8,121 bases of DNA, taken from contig UQBY01000048.1 of assembly GCA_900539375.1 (NCBI GenBank), positions 1 to 8,121 of the forward strand, given 5' to 3'. Shown here piece by piece: positions 1 to 6,900 of the stretch. A model generated the notes under the pieces. It worked only from the letters and a program-made list of their open reading frames with translations. It was not told the origin of the DNA and searched no databases. Numbering within the stretch: position 1 is the stretch's first letter; each line of letters opens with the position of its first letter. This DNA is from an uncultured Clostridium sp. (lineage in GTDB: Bacteria; Bacillota; Clostridia; Clostridiales; Clostridiaceae). The position numbers were made by a program, and so were the translations under genes.

Positions 1-265
1 TAGAAATATTATTTATTGCATCATTAGTATTAAAATCTCTTGTCATTCTATTCATACTTGTTATTCCAACTATATTCTTCATAATTACTGTTAACAGCAA
101 TATTTCCGGCTCATATGTAATATAGCTTGTATTTCTAACTTCTTTAACCAAGCCTAATTTTTTTGTGAAATCACTAAAAAAGTGTTTCTGAATTTTTATA
201 AATTCAGCTAGAAAATTAATTTTAGATTCTTTTTCTCGTTTTTGTTTTCTTGTAACTTTTTGCAT
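1..265 (-). CDS. Insertion-sequence transposase, N-terminal part (cut by window edge)
   Basis: Reading leftwards from the ATG at 265, 88 codons stay open to the window edge, so the gene is incomplete only because the window ends. The visible protein begins MQKVTRKQKREKE, a basic start, followed by a helical stretch and then RNTSYITYEPEILLLTVIM (residues 44-62) and GITSMNRMTRDFN (67-79). This layout, a short 'R..SYIT' segment, a hydrophobic helix and 'G..SMN.MT..FN', resembles the N-terminal domain of DDE transposases of the ISNCY-like group common in clostridia. I place it from memory and not from a search. The catalytic DDE residues would lie outside the window. The Shine-Dalgarno GGAG (277-274) lies 8 bases before the ATG and sits inside a long inverted repeat, so translation is probably restrained. 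The outer end of the element must lie to the right, between about 345 and 520, but I could not fix it. Transposase: fairly likely. Exact family: uncertain. Confidence 0.62.
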   Translation of the reverse strand, partial: MQKVTRKQKREKESKINFLAEFIKIQKHFFSDFTKKLGLVKEVRNTSYITYEPEILLLTVIMKNIVGITSMNRMTRDFNTNDAINNIS

Positions 266-271
266 AATAAA

Positions 272-344
272 ATCTCCATAAATGTAGTTATAGTGTGATT
301 TCTCACAATATAATTATATAATAATTTATTACATTTATGGAGAT
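272..344 (-). repeat. Long hairpin enclosing the transposase ribosome binding site
   Basis: A perfect 15-base inverted repeat has arms at 272-286 (ATCTCCATAAATGTA) and 330-344. Inside it is a small hairpin at 294-307 which, read as minus-strand RNA, is TGTGA-GAAA-TCACA, a 5-bp stem with a GNRA-type tetraloop. The 3' arm of the large stem in that transcript contains the transposase Shine-Dalgarno GGAG. A transcript entering from outside the element would fold this stem and hide the site, while one starting between the arms would not. It may also be part of the element's terminal recognition sequence. The pairing is seen directly; the regulatory role is inference. Confidence 0.6.
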
Positions 345-522
345 ATTTTCTCGAAAATTATTTACTCTTTAAAGCTGCTCCTTATCTAACTTGAAAAAAT
401 AACTATTTATGATCTCAATTAATTAACTCCTTATTAAATATTTAAGTTAATTTATTCTTTTAATATTATTTTTATTGCTTTTAAATTTAATGTTTAATAT
501 AATTTTACTTAAATATTACTAA
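345..522. other. AT-rich intergenic stretch, probable end of the insertion sequence
   Basis: No credible gene on either strand. It should contain the outer end of the insertion sequence and the 3' flank of the 47-residue gene. An 11-base perfect inverted repeat (AATATTTAAGT at 437-447 with its complement at 507-517) is present, but its arms are 59 bases apart and almost pure A/T, so chance is likely. A good Shine-Dalgarno-like AAGGAG occurs on the minus strand near 427-432, but no ATG, GTG or usable TTG follows it at normal spacing. This could be a relic of a gene interrupted by the insertion. No target-site duplication could be recognised. Confidence 0.4.
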
Positions 523-666
523 TTACATTATGTATTTGTTTGCTAGTTCCATACTTTCTTCCTCTAGCAACTCTACAGGGGTTTCTTTTATGTCTTCTTC
601 TATTTTTTTTATTAAACTCCCCTTATGTATTATTACAAGTTCTTCTTTAATTTTTAAAATTATCAT
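523..666 (-). CDS. Small acidic helical protein, 47 residues, unknown function
   Basis: This minus-strand frame starts at the ATG at 666 and ends in TAA at 523-525. The product begins MIILKIKEELVIIHKGSLI and continues with a glutamate-rich segment (IEEDIKETPVELLEEE, residues 22-37) and a short C-terminal helix ending NKYIM. It has no signal peptide, cysteines or membrane segment. Three things support a real gene: a G-rich Shine-Dalgarno (AAGGGGGGAG, 679-670) just before the ATG, a near-consensus promoter at 738-710, and a charged helical composition unlike random AT-rich translation. The opposite strand over the same bases reads as a serine/phenylalanine-rich frame, the usual shadow of a Lys/Glu-rich gene. 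It is divergent from the winged-helix operon and shares the control region with it, so it could be a small regulator of that operon. That role is a guess from position. The C-terminal helix only vaguely recalls Spo0E-like peptides. Confidence 0.6.
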   Translation of the reverse strand: MIILKIKEELVIIHKGSLIKKIEEDIKETPVELLEEESMELANKYIM

Positions 667-681
667 TTTCTCCCCCCTTAG

Positions 682-704
682 TGAATTTTACTTTTGTAAA
701 TTCA
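682..704. promoter_or_regulatory. Imperfect palindrome, likely operator at the leftward start site
   Basis: TGAATTTTAC (682-691) and GTAAATTCA (696-704) are near-perfect inverted halves separated by four bases, with one extra T in the left arm. The palindrome covers the expected transcription start of the leftward promoter (-10 at 715-710) and lies just upstream of the Shine-Dalgarno of the 47-residue gene. A repressor bound here would block that promoter. Alternatively it forms a weak hairpin in the mRNA leader. Confidence 0.4.
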
Positions 705-709
705 TTAAT

Positions 710-738
710 ATTTTACACAAAAATATTACTACTGTCAA
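710..738 (-). promoter_or_regulatory. Sigma-A-type promoter for the 47-residue minus-strand gene
   Basis: On the minus strand, a perfect -35 TTGACA (738-733) is followed by exactly 17 bases and a -10 TAAAAT (715-710, 5 of 6 matches to TATAAT). Transcription would begin near 703, giving a leader of about 37 bases to the ATG at 666. This is the best -35/-10 combination I found in the window and supports the small gene as real. Confidence 0.7.
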
Positions 739-750
739 TTAGATTTGTTT

Positions 751-791
751 GTAAATTTCGCAAATTTCTACACGTTTTTTTTTTCTACAAT
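751..791 (+). promoter_or_regulatory. Second palindrome and candidate -10 for the winged-helix operon
   Basis: GTAAATTT (751-758), CGC and AAATTTCTAC (762-771) make an imperfect palindrome with one extra C in the right arm. It shares the GTAAATT core with the palindrome at 682-704. Downstream, TACAAT (786-791) is a plausible -10 for rightward transcription, about 30 bases before the ATG at 822, but no good -35 lies at the right distance, so this promoter may be weak or need an activator. TTTCTACA is repeated at 765-772 and 782-789. The palindrome overlaps the place where the -35 should be, as expected for an operator. Confidence 0.35.
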
Positions 792-821
792 AAACTTAAA
801 TTTGAAAGGGCTGTTTTTAAA

Positions 822-1340
822 ATGAATTCTATTAAACTTAATAATATTTACTTAACATGTTTAAATAGTGGCTTTTTACCAAGAAATTTGGCAAAAACTT
901 TTTTGAACGCAAATGAAAATCAACTAGATTATCTTGTGAAAAAAAATGTACTAACTAAAAATAGAGCTATTATATTTTCCAAGGTAAATACCTACTATAC
1001 CTTATCCCCCAATATGCTTAAATTATTTCGTTCAAGAAAATTTTATATTTACAAATCTGATTCATCTCAACTTGAACATGATTATGTTTTATCAAGACTT
1101 TTTCTTGAAGCATCTGATTATAATAAAATGAGTTGGAAAAATGAAACTGAACTAAAAAAGATATATGGAAAAAATACAACAACATCTGATGGTTTATTTA
1201 TAACAAAAAATAAAAAAATAATTGGTGTTGAAGTTTTAACTTCAACATACACTCCTGATTATATAGAGAAGAAGAAAATTTTTTTAGAAAATAATTGTGA
1301 TGATTATATACTTATTAATGTTAATGATATTATAAAATAA
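822..1340 (+). CDS. Replication-relaxation-like protein: winged helix plus nuclease-fold-like domain
   Basis: 172 residues. Residues about 8-65 (IYLTCLNSGFLPRNLAKTFL onward) look like a winged helix-turn-helix DNA-binding domain. LEHDYVLSRLFLE (84-96) matches the conserved 'H..-V...Y..L' helix of the replication-relaxation family. The C-terminal part has W105, E108/E110, SDG (122-124) and GVEV (135-138), spaced like the degenerate PD-(D/E)xK-type core of that family ('W..E..., PD, .EV'). The expected lysine of an active nuclease is not evident, so it may bind DNA without cutting it. I chose ATG 822 because GAAAGGG (804-810) precedes it. The frame stays open upstream to 681, but that part is Phe/Cys-rich, has no ribosome site and crosses the control region. 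The next gene starts 14 bases after the stop, so the two are cotranscribed. Family members occur on Firmicute plasmids and integrative elements; the exact biochemical role is not established. Confidence 0.6.
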   Translation: MNSIKLNNIYLTCLNSGFLPRNLAKTFLNANENQLDYLVKKNVLTKNRAIIFSKVNTYYTLSPNMLKLFRSRKFYIYKSDSSQLEHDYVLSRLFLEASDYNKMSWKNETELKKIYGKNTTTSDGLFITKNKKIIGVEVLTSTYTPDYIEKKKIFLENNCDDYILINVNDIIK

Positions 1341-1354
1341 GAGGTGATTTTTAA

Positions 1355-2455
1355 TTGCAATATCCACAAAATTTACCAGATTCAAAGAAAAAAAACTACA
1401 TTATACTTTATGAACTTGGATATATTAATATTTTAGAGCCAATATACAAATTAGGCGGTATATGTATGTATGGTCAACTTTTTCATATTTATAACAAATT
1501 CTATTCTAATCGTTCAGAAAGTTATAATAGAAAAAAATTTACAACTTTTATTGATGAGCTTGTTAAATTAAAAGTTATTGAAGTATCAAATTTAAATACA
1601 AATAAATTTATTTATTTGAAACACTTTGGATTTTCTTTATTTACATGTGATTATAAAAAAACTCCTAGATTAAACTTTAAATCTAAAGGTACTGAATTCT
1701 ACCACTCTATTTTAAAAGTAGAATATTATTTAAAGTTTAATTTAATGATGACTTCCCATAATCTTGACATGGAGCTTTTAAAAATAACTAGAGATATTTA
1801 TTATGCTAAATTAAAATTTCCTGAAATTAACTATGATATAGATTTATTAACTCAAATCATTAAAGATAGAGGTCCTAAAAATTGTTTAAGTAAAATAAAA
1901 TCTCTTCCAGATTCAAATTTGTTAAAAATAATATGGACTGATATTTATAATATTTTTAATAAATTACGATTACAAAATCAAACAGTGGCACCAAAACCAT
2001 TTTATTATAAATTATATAAACCTGAATTTAAAAATGAACTTTTTTTACACTATGTTCCTGAAATTGTAATTTGGGACAATCATAATAATAATTTTTATTC
2101 CAAAAAAATAGATAATTTATTTTTTGAATTTAACAATATAAAAACAAATTATTCTCAAGATATCCAAAAATCTTTTAAAAATAATGGTACATTAGGATTT
2201 AAATATAAAAATCATTTTGCATATGTAATTAAATTAATAGGACATGATGAAAGAGATTTAGCAATAAAAAAATCTTTTATAGATTCACATATAAAAAATA
2301 ATCCTAATGCTGTATTACTTACAAATTGTTCTTATGATTATATTGATATTAATAGATATTTAAATCATTCTTCAGTTAAAAATACTATTTTAAATAAAAT
2401 TGATATTAATTTTGACAATCTGCTTAAAAATAAAAAAGCTTTATTAACAGAATAA
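1355..2455 (+). CDS. Winged-helix protein, probable replication-relaxation-type partner
   Basis: 366 residues, starting at TTG 1355 with GAGGTG (1341-1346) eight bases upstream. No ATG alternative near the N-terminus has a comparable site. Residues about 12-98 (IILYELGYINILEPIYKLGG through the ELVKLKVIEVS hairpin to YLKHFGFSLF) have the helix pattern of a winged-helix domain ending in a beta hairpin. FYHSILKVEYYLKF (115-128) resembles the 'H.L.V...Y' helix found in its upstream neighbour. Near the C-terminus, VPEIVIWD (234-241) and LFFEFNN (255-261) again suggest a degenerate PD-(D/E)xK-like core with a later basic region. The middle (130-215) is unassigned. I infer that it and the 822-1340 product are distant relatives with the same domain order, this one with a large insert. 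It has no signal peptide or membrane segment and is Lys/Asn/Ile rich, as expected at this base composition. Role in plasmid replication, copy control or DNA processing is inferred from family resemblance only. Confidence 0.5.
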   Translation: MQYPQNLPDSKKKNYIILYELGYINILEPIYKLGGICMYGQLFHIYNKFYSNRSESYNRKKFTTFIDELVKLKVIEVSNLNTNKFIYLKHFGFSLFTCDYKKTPRLNFKSKGTEFYHSILKVEYYLKFNLMMTSHNLDMELLKITRDIYYAKLKFPEINYDIDLLTQIIKDRGPKNCLSKIKSLPDSNLLKIIWTDIYNIFNKLRLQNQTVAPKPFYYKLYKPEFKNELFLHYVPEIVIWDNHNNNFYSKKIDNLFFEFNNIKTNYSQDIQKSFKNNGTLGFKYKNHFAYVIKLIGHDERDLAIKKSFIDSHIKNNPNAVLLTNCSYDYIDINRYLNHSSVKNTILNKIDINFDNLLKNKKALLTE

Positions 2456-2458
2456 ATA

Positions 2459-2487
2459 TTGTTATTACTTTATTAGCATGATATAAT
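2459..2487 (+). promoter_or_regulatory. Extended -10 promoter for the methyltransferase-helicase cluster
   Basis: A -35 TTGTTA (2459-2464), a 17-base spacer and a perfect -10 TATAAT (2482-2487) are preceded by TG at 2479-2480, giving the extended TGnTATAAT form. It starts four bases after the stop of the upstream gene. Transcription would begin near 2494, leaving a structured leader of about 118 bases before the ATG at 2612. So the downstream cluster can be expressed independently of the winged-helix operon. Confidence 0.72.
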
Positions 2488-2488
2488 T

Positions 2489-2536
2489 TAATAAAATTTA
2501 ATATTTTTTAATTTTATTAGGTTATATTTATATAAC
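2489..2536 (+). repeat. Two consecutive inverted repeats at the start of the leader
   Basis: TAATAAAATT (2489-2498) pairs perfectly with AATTTTATTA (2510-2519) across an 11-base loop. Directly after it comes the 16-base perfect palindrome GTTATATTTATATAAC (2521-2536) with a 4-base loop. Both lie at or just after the predicted transcription start, so they could be operator sites or leader hairpins. The arms are A/T rich, so RNA stability would be low, which makes protein binding the likelier use for the second. Function is inferred. Confidence 0.4.
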
Positions 2537-2549
2537 AGTAAGTAATTAA
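2537..2549 (+). repeat. Leader direct repeat, copy 1 (AGTAAGTAATTAA)
   Basis: The same 13 bases recur at 7382-7394 in front of the zinc-finger gene. The overlapping segment 2542-2549 can pair with 2569-2576 in 7 of 8 positions, which would compete with the terminator-like hairpin downstream. A shared regulator site or antiterminator arm is possible. Chance is a real alternative in AT-rich DNA. Confidence 0.4.
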
Positions 2550-2557
2550 GTAAAAGT

Positions 2558-2589
2558 ATCTCTAGTGGTTAACTACTAGGGATTTTTTT
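2558..2589 (+). terminator. Intrinsic-terminator-like hairpin in the methyltransferase leader
   Basis: ATCTCTAGT (2558-2566) pairs with ACTAGGGAT (2575-2583) around an 8-base loop, with one G-U pair, followed by a run of seven T (2583-2589). This is the form of a Rho-independent terminator. It sits downstream of the promoter at 2459-2487 and only eight bases before the AGGAGG of the methyltransferase (2598-2603). In this place it would act as an attenuator of the cluster, or end a short leader RNA of about 95 bases. It could also stop read-through from the winged-helix operon. Confidence 0.65.
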
Positions 2590-2611
2590 ATTGTTTTAGG
2601 AGGTAATTGTA

Positions 2612-3739
2612 ATGGAAGTAACAAATAGGAAAATGTCAGGCGATTGGCAAATAGGAAATCAAGGAAAAATGGGTTTTTTTCCAACATCACAAAAAATTGT
2701 TGAAATGGAATTAAACTTAATCGATTGGAGTGAACTAAATGGTAATCATAAATTAAATATTTGTGATTTGTCTGCTGGAGAGGGAGATAGTCTAGATTCT
2801 GTTCATCAATTTTTTAACAAAATTAAAATTGAAAATTCAATATATTTAAATGAATTTTCTTTTGAAAGATTTGAAAAAGCAAAAGAAAAATATCCTTATA
2901 TGCATTGTCTTAATTCAGATATTTTTTTCATGAAAGCTGGCTCTAAGATTAATGGTAATAGAGGATTTAATAAAAAAGTTTTTAATATTATTAGAAACAA
3001 TCCTCCTTATATGGATATTGAAAGAAATGGAGTTAATATGAGAGCTGAATTAGCTTTTTTTATTCAAAATACTCTATTTGCAGCAGATGGAAGTATAACA
3101 TTTTTAGAAGTTCCTCTTCATCAACTTATTGGTATAAAGGGATTTCTAAAAAAAATTTCTTATTCATATGAATTTGAAGTAGCTAAGTTTCCTAGATGGA
3201 AATTCAATGACTTTAAACAAGTATGTGTTTTCTGTAAAAAGAAAAAAATCCAAGGTTATGATTTTGAAAAAATAAATTCTATATTGAGTAACCCAGATAA
3301 TATTCCGTATATGGAAGACCTAACTCAACCATTGATGAAATATACAGTAAATAATCATACAAATATTGAAATATCAATATTTAGGGAAAATAAAATTACT
3401 GAAACTACTTTATTTAATGGTTTACTTGAGTGTTTAGATGATTTAATTATATCTGATAAAAATGACACTAATAAATACTACAACAAGACAAAAGAAAAGA
3501 AACCTATCATAGAACTTATGCCAGGTCATATTTCACAATTACTAGCAGCAGGAGGATATGATGGAGTATTAGGAGATCTTCTTATAAAAGGAGGCTCCAA
3601 TAAGAAAATAAAAACTGAGGTCATTGAGGAAGTCGGAAAAACTACTACTATTCAAACAGAAGTTTTAGAACCATTTTTAGAGATAACTAATAAAGTTGGA
3701 GATATATATTATAAAAATTTCTCTAAAGATGATAATTAG
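2612..3739 (+). CDS. DUF6094-like class I SAM-dependent DNA methyltransferase
   Basis: 375 residues, with AGGAGG (2598-2603) eight bases before the ATG. The sequence has the motif order of an amino-methylating DNA methyltransferase of the gamma type: KMGFFPTS (19-26) as the substrate-entry motif, DLSAGEGDSLD (52-62) as the SAM-binding motif I, an acidic residue after the second strand in NEF (E81), D103 in NSDIF, and the catalytic NPPY (130-133) of adenine-N6 or cytosine-N4 enzymes. MRAELAFFIQNTLFAADGSITFLEVP (from 143) matches the strand-helix region after motif IV in DUF6094 proteins. A C-terminal block, PGHISQLLAAGGYDGVLGD (304-322), resembles their conserved 'GH.A...A.G..DG' segment. There is no separate target-recognition domain of usual size, so specificity may be low or supplied by a partner. 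Its stop codon overlaps the ribosome site of the next gene, and the helicase follows, so the three are probably one expression unit. Adenine methylation is inferred from NPPY and not proven. The fold is well supported. Confidence 0.8.
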   Translation: MEVTNRKMSGDWQIGNQGKMGFFPTSQKIVEMELNLIDWSELNGNHKLNICDLSAGEGDSLDSVHQFFNKIKIENSIYLNEFSFERFEKAKEKYPYMHCLNSDIFFMKAGSKINGNRGFNKKVFNIIRNNPPYMDIERNGVNMRAELAFFIQNTLFAADGSITFLEVPLHQLIGIKGFLKKISYSYEFEVAKFPRWKFNDFKQVCVFCKKKKIQGYDFEKINSILSNPDNIPYMEDLTQPLMKYTVNNHTNIEISIFRENKITETTLFNGLLECLDDLIISDKNDTNKYYNKTKEKKPIIELMPGHISQLLAAGGYDGVLGDLLIKGGSNKKIKTEVIEEVGKTTTIQTEVLEPFLEITNKVGDIYYKNFSKDDN

Positions 3740-3752
3740 GAGGTAACAATAC

Positions 3753-3962
3753 ATGAAAATAGGAAGTAAAATTAAGAATAAAAATGGAAATGAATATACA
3801 ATAATAGATAAAATGAATAATTCTTATCTATTACTTTACTCTGGAAACATTGTAGAATACATTGTCGCAACAAATATTTCAATTATTGATAACACAATGA
3901 TATGGGACCATGGAAATTATTTCTCAAGTCTAAAATCTGCAATTGAGTATTTTTATAAATAA
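3753..3962 (+). CDS. Small conserved-looking protein, 69 residues, between methyltransferase and helicase
   Basis: The ATG at 3753 follows AGGAGG (3738-3743), which overlaps the TAG stop of the methyltransferase gene. The N-terminal 45 residues (MKIGSKIKNKNGNEYTIIDK, then short hydrophobic strands YLLLYSG and VEYIVATN) alternate like a small SH3-like beta barrel. The C-terminus has WDHGNYFSSLKSAIEYF (51-67), an aromatic loop followed by a helix. I recall similar 'W..G.YF....A...F' endings in small proteins from Firmicute mobile elements but cannot name a family. There are no cysteines, signal peptide or membrane segment. Position inside a tight cluster (gaps of 13 and 23 bases) suggests it assists the methyltransferase or the helicase, for example as an adaptor; that is inference. 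Confidence 0.75.
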   Translation: MKIGSKIKNKNGNEYTIIDKMNNSYLLLYSGNIVEYIVATNISIIDNTMIWDHGNYFSSLKSAIEYFYK

Positions 3963-3985
3963 TTTATTTATTCAAGGAGGTAACT

Positions 3986-6900
3986 ATGAAGAGTACAGCA
4001 ATAAAACATACTCTTCCTATACATAAATATGAAAGTATTTATGTAGATGGATATAATTATAAGGCTTCATGCCTTTTTTGGGATAAGAAGAGGGAGGATG
4101 AATCAGAATATAATCCTCAAATATTTAGGTATGGAATCTTATCCTTTCCTACTAAGCAACAATTAGATAATTGTCTAAGTCTATTCCAAAAAGGAATAAT
4201 ATTTAAAGCAAAAGAAAATATAAGACTTAGAACTATACCTAAAAGTTATTTAGCTAAATGTGCTAGATCTAAAGATGAAAACTTATCAGATGGCTATCAT
4301 GCTCTTATATATGATAATTCACAAAATATTATAAGAGTATATAAAGATGAAAATGCTATTGATAAAGTATTTGATTGGTTACAATCAAATATAAAAAGTG
4401 GTTTATTGGAGGAATGGAAAGCATATTTTTTCAATGAGTTAATTAAGTTAGACTTACTAACTGAATGTGTGGGATTTGACTATACTGATAAAGGTCCTAA
4501 AGTTTTTTTAATAGATAAAATTCTTGATACAGATATAATTAGAAATATTAAATCAACAGGCTTAAAAAATGGAGATATTAGACTTAATGTTCCTAATATA
4601 AAAAAACTGGATCCTTCTATGAGCTTTTTAGATGTCATTACAGAACTGATAATTCCATATATAGAAAATCAAGATTGTCATTATAACTTGGGTGATGAAA
4701 TTTCTCCTTTTTTAAATAATCCTATAATTGTTGATGGAAAGAAAAATTATCTTTTTCCTAAACAAAAAATTATTGCACAAGGATTATTGAATGCAATTAA
4801 ATCAAATATTCCATATGTAATTTTTAATGGTGGAACTGGACTTGGAAAAACCTTTACTGCCATAGAATTATCATTTGCAATTCTTAATGAAAAATATAAA
4901 CGCAGTAATGGGATATTAGCAATAAGTTGTCAATCACACTTGATTGCCAAGTGGGAACGAGAAGTTAATCAATGTCTAAATCCTATAGGTATCTATCCTA
5001 AATTTCATGTTATAAATCATTTTTCAGACTGTTTAAAATTTAAGAAAGATCCATCTAGAATTGACATTTTAATATTTCCAAAGGATTTAGTTAAAAGAAA
5101 ATGGTTAATAGAAAATTCTATGCGACCTAGATTTAATAAAAATCTTGTTAGTCTAGCTATAGAATCAAGTCTTTTGTCAAATTTTAAACTTAATAATTCG
5201 GATGTAATTGTAAGTGAGTATAAAGGAAAATTATCTGCTATGAAACTTACTACTTTCTATGCAGCAAAAAGATATGATAAAAAAATAATATTGTATTTAC
5301 CAATATTTGATAACAATAATACTATTGTTAAATATTTAATAACTACAACCTCTTCATTTGTTAAAAATTCTTTTGGAACTCGAAATCTTTCATATGATTT
5401 CACAATTAACTCTTTAGATGAGTTAATTGAATTTTTAAATGAACATTCAAAAGAGATTGCAGACGAAAAAATGATTAAATTTAAGGCTATGTCTAAAAAT
5501 TATTGTACTTGTCCAATCTGTGGAGGTGCCAACTATAAAAAAATTAATAGCTTTTTTTCTTCAGAAGATAGAGCAGATGATATTATTATTCATCCTGATA
5601 ACAGTATGAATAATCAAAACAGATATTGTAATAATTATTTAAGAGCTAATGGTACTCCTTTAAGTAAGATTGAAGAGGAAAAAATATTAAATGGTTCTTT
5701 AAAATATATAGTAATAAATAAAAAACTTCCTTATTATTATATAAATGATGATAATGAACCTATAACTAATAAAGAACTTATGAATGTAAAAAAGAACCCT
5801 AGTAGTAACTACACCATTTTGATAAAAAAATGTGGTAATAAACTTTGGGGAGCAAAAGATATGAAAGGCTACAGAACAGAAAACTCTTTAAAATTTTGGA
5901 TTAAAAAATTTGGTAAAAAATCTATAGATATATTAATTCAAGATGAAGCTCATCAAGTAGCTGGATTATCAAATCAAGGACAAACTTTTGCATACGCTTG
6001 TATGGCATCTAAGGAAGTAATTCCATTAACAGGAACATTAACAGGGGGTAAATCTTCAGATTTATTTTATCTTTTATTTAGATTATCACCTAAAACTATG
6101 ATTAAAAATGGATATGATTTTAATTCTGTTAATAAATTTATTGAACACTTCGGAAGAAGAAAACAAGAAACTATTTACTATCAAGAAGAGAAATTTAATA
6201 AAAGTGGAACTAATGTGGTTAAACCATGGAGAGAAATTCCTGGTATATCATCAAATTTATATAAGATATTCTTATGCAATCACATGGTATCTAGAAAAAT
6301 TGAAGATCTTGAAATTCCACTACCTAAACTTCGCTATTTTAAAGCTGAAGTAGAAATGACTGATGAACTAAAAAGAAATTATAATGATTTACAATCGCAG
6401 ATGAAATCTTTTATTAGTAAATTTAAAGGAATATCTATTGGTGGTAGTTATTTAAATAACCTACTAGCTTACTGCGATATGCCAAATCAAGATGATATTG
6501 TATTAAAAGGAAGTAAATTTAGAGAAGATTTGTTAATTGCTAAACCAGCTCACATGGATATTAACAATATTCTTTTACCAAAAGAAAAGAAACTTATTGA
6601 AACTATAAAAAGCGAACTTAGAGAAAATAGACGAGTTCTTGTTTATGTAACTTTTACTGGTGAGAAAGGAGTAGGAAAAAGGTTATTAAATATTCTTAGC
6701 AAGTATTTTAAGGTTGCTGAATTAGGAAGTAAAATTAAGTTAGAAAAAAGAGAAGAATGGATTGAAAAACAATACAAAAAGGGAATTGAAGTGATAATAA
6801 CAAATCCCGAATGTGTTAGCACAGGATTAAACATTATACAATACCCAAGTATATATTTTTATGAACTTTGTTTTAATATAAGAACATTGCGTCAAGCTGA

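Noticed and set aside
437..517. 11-base inverted repeat as terminator of the 47-residue gene
   Set aside because: Arms are 59 bases apart and almost entirely A/T, so a stable hairpin is unlikely and chance is a sufficient explanation.
523..666. Spo0E-like phosphatase for the 47-residue protein
   Set aside because: The characteristic S-Q-x-L-D-x-L-I signature is absent; only a loose helical resemblance remains.
530..742. Plus-strand frame of 70 codons rich in Ser, Phe and Ile
   Set aside because: No ribosome binding site, composition typical of the reverse of a Lys/Glu-rich gene, and it overlaps the better-supported minus-strand gene at 523-666.
681..821. Longer N-terminus for the first winged-helix protein, starting at 681
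   Set aside because: The extra 47 codons cross the palindromes and promoter region, are Phe/Cys-rich and lack a ribosome site; ATG 822 has GAAAGGG upstream and begins the recognisable domain.
6108..6353. Plus-strand frame of 81 codons inside the helicase gene
   Set aside because: Out-of-frame shadow of the helicase with no ribosome site.
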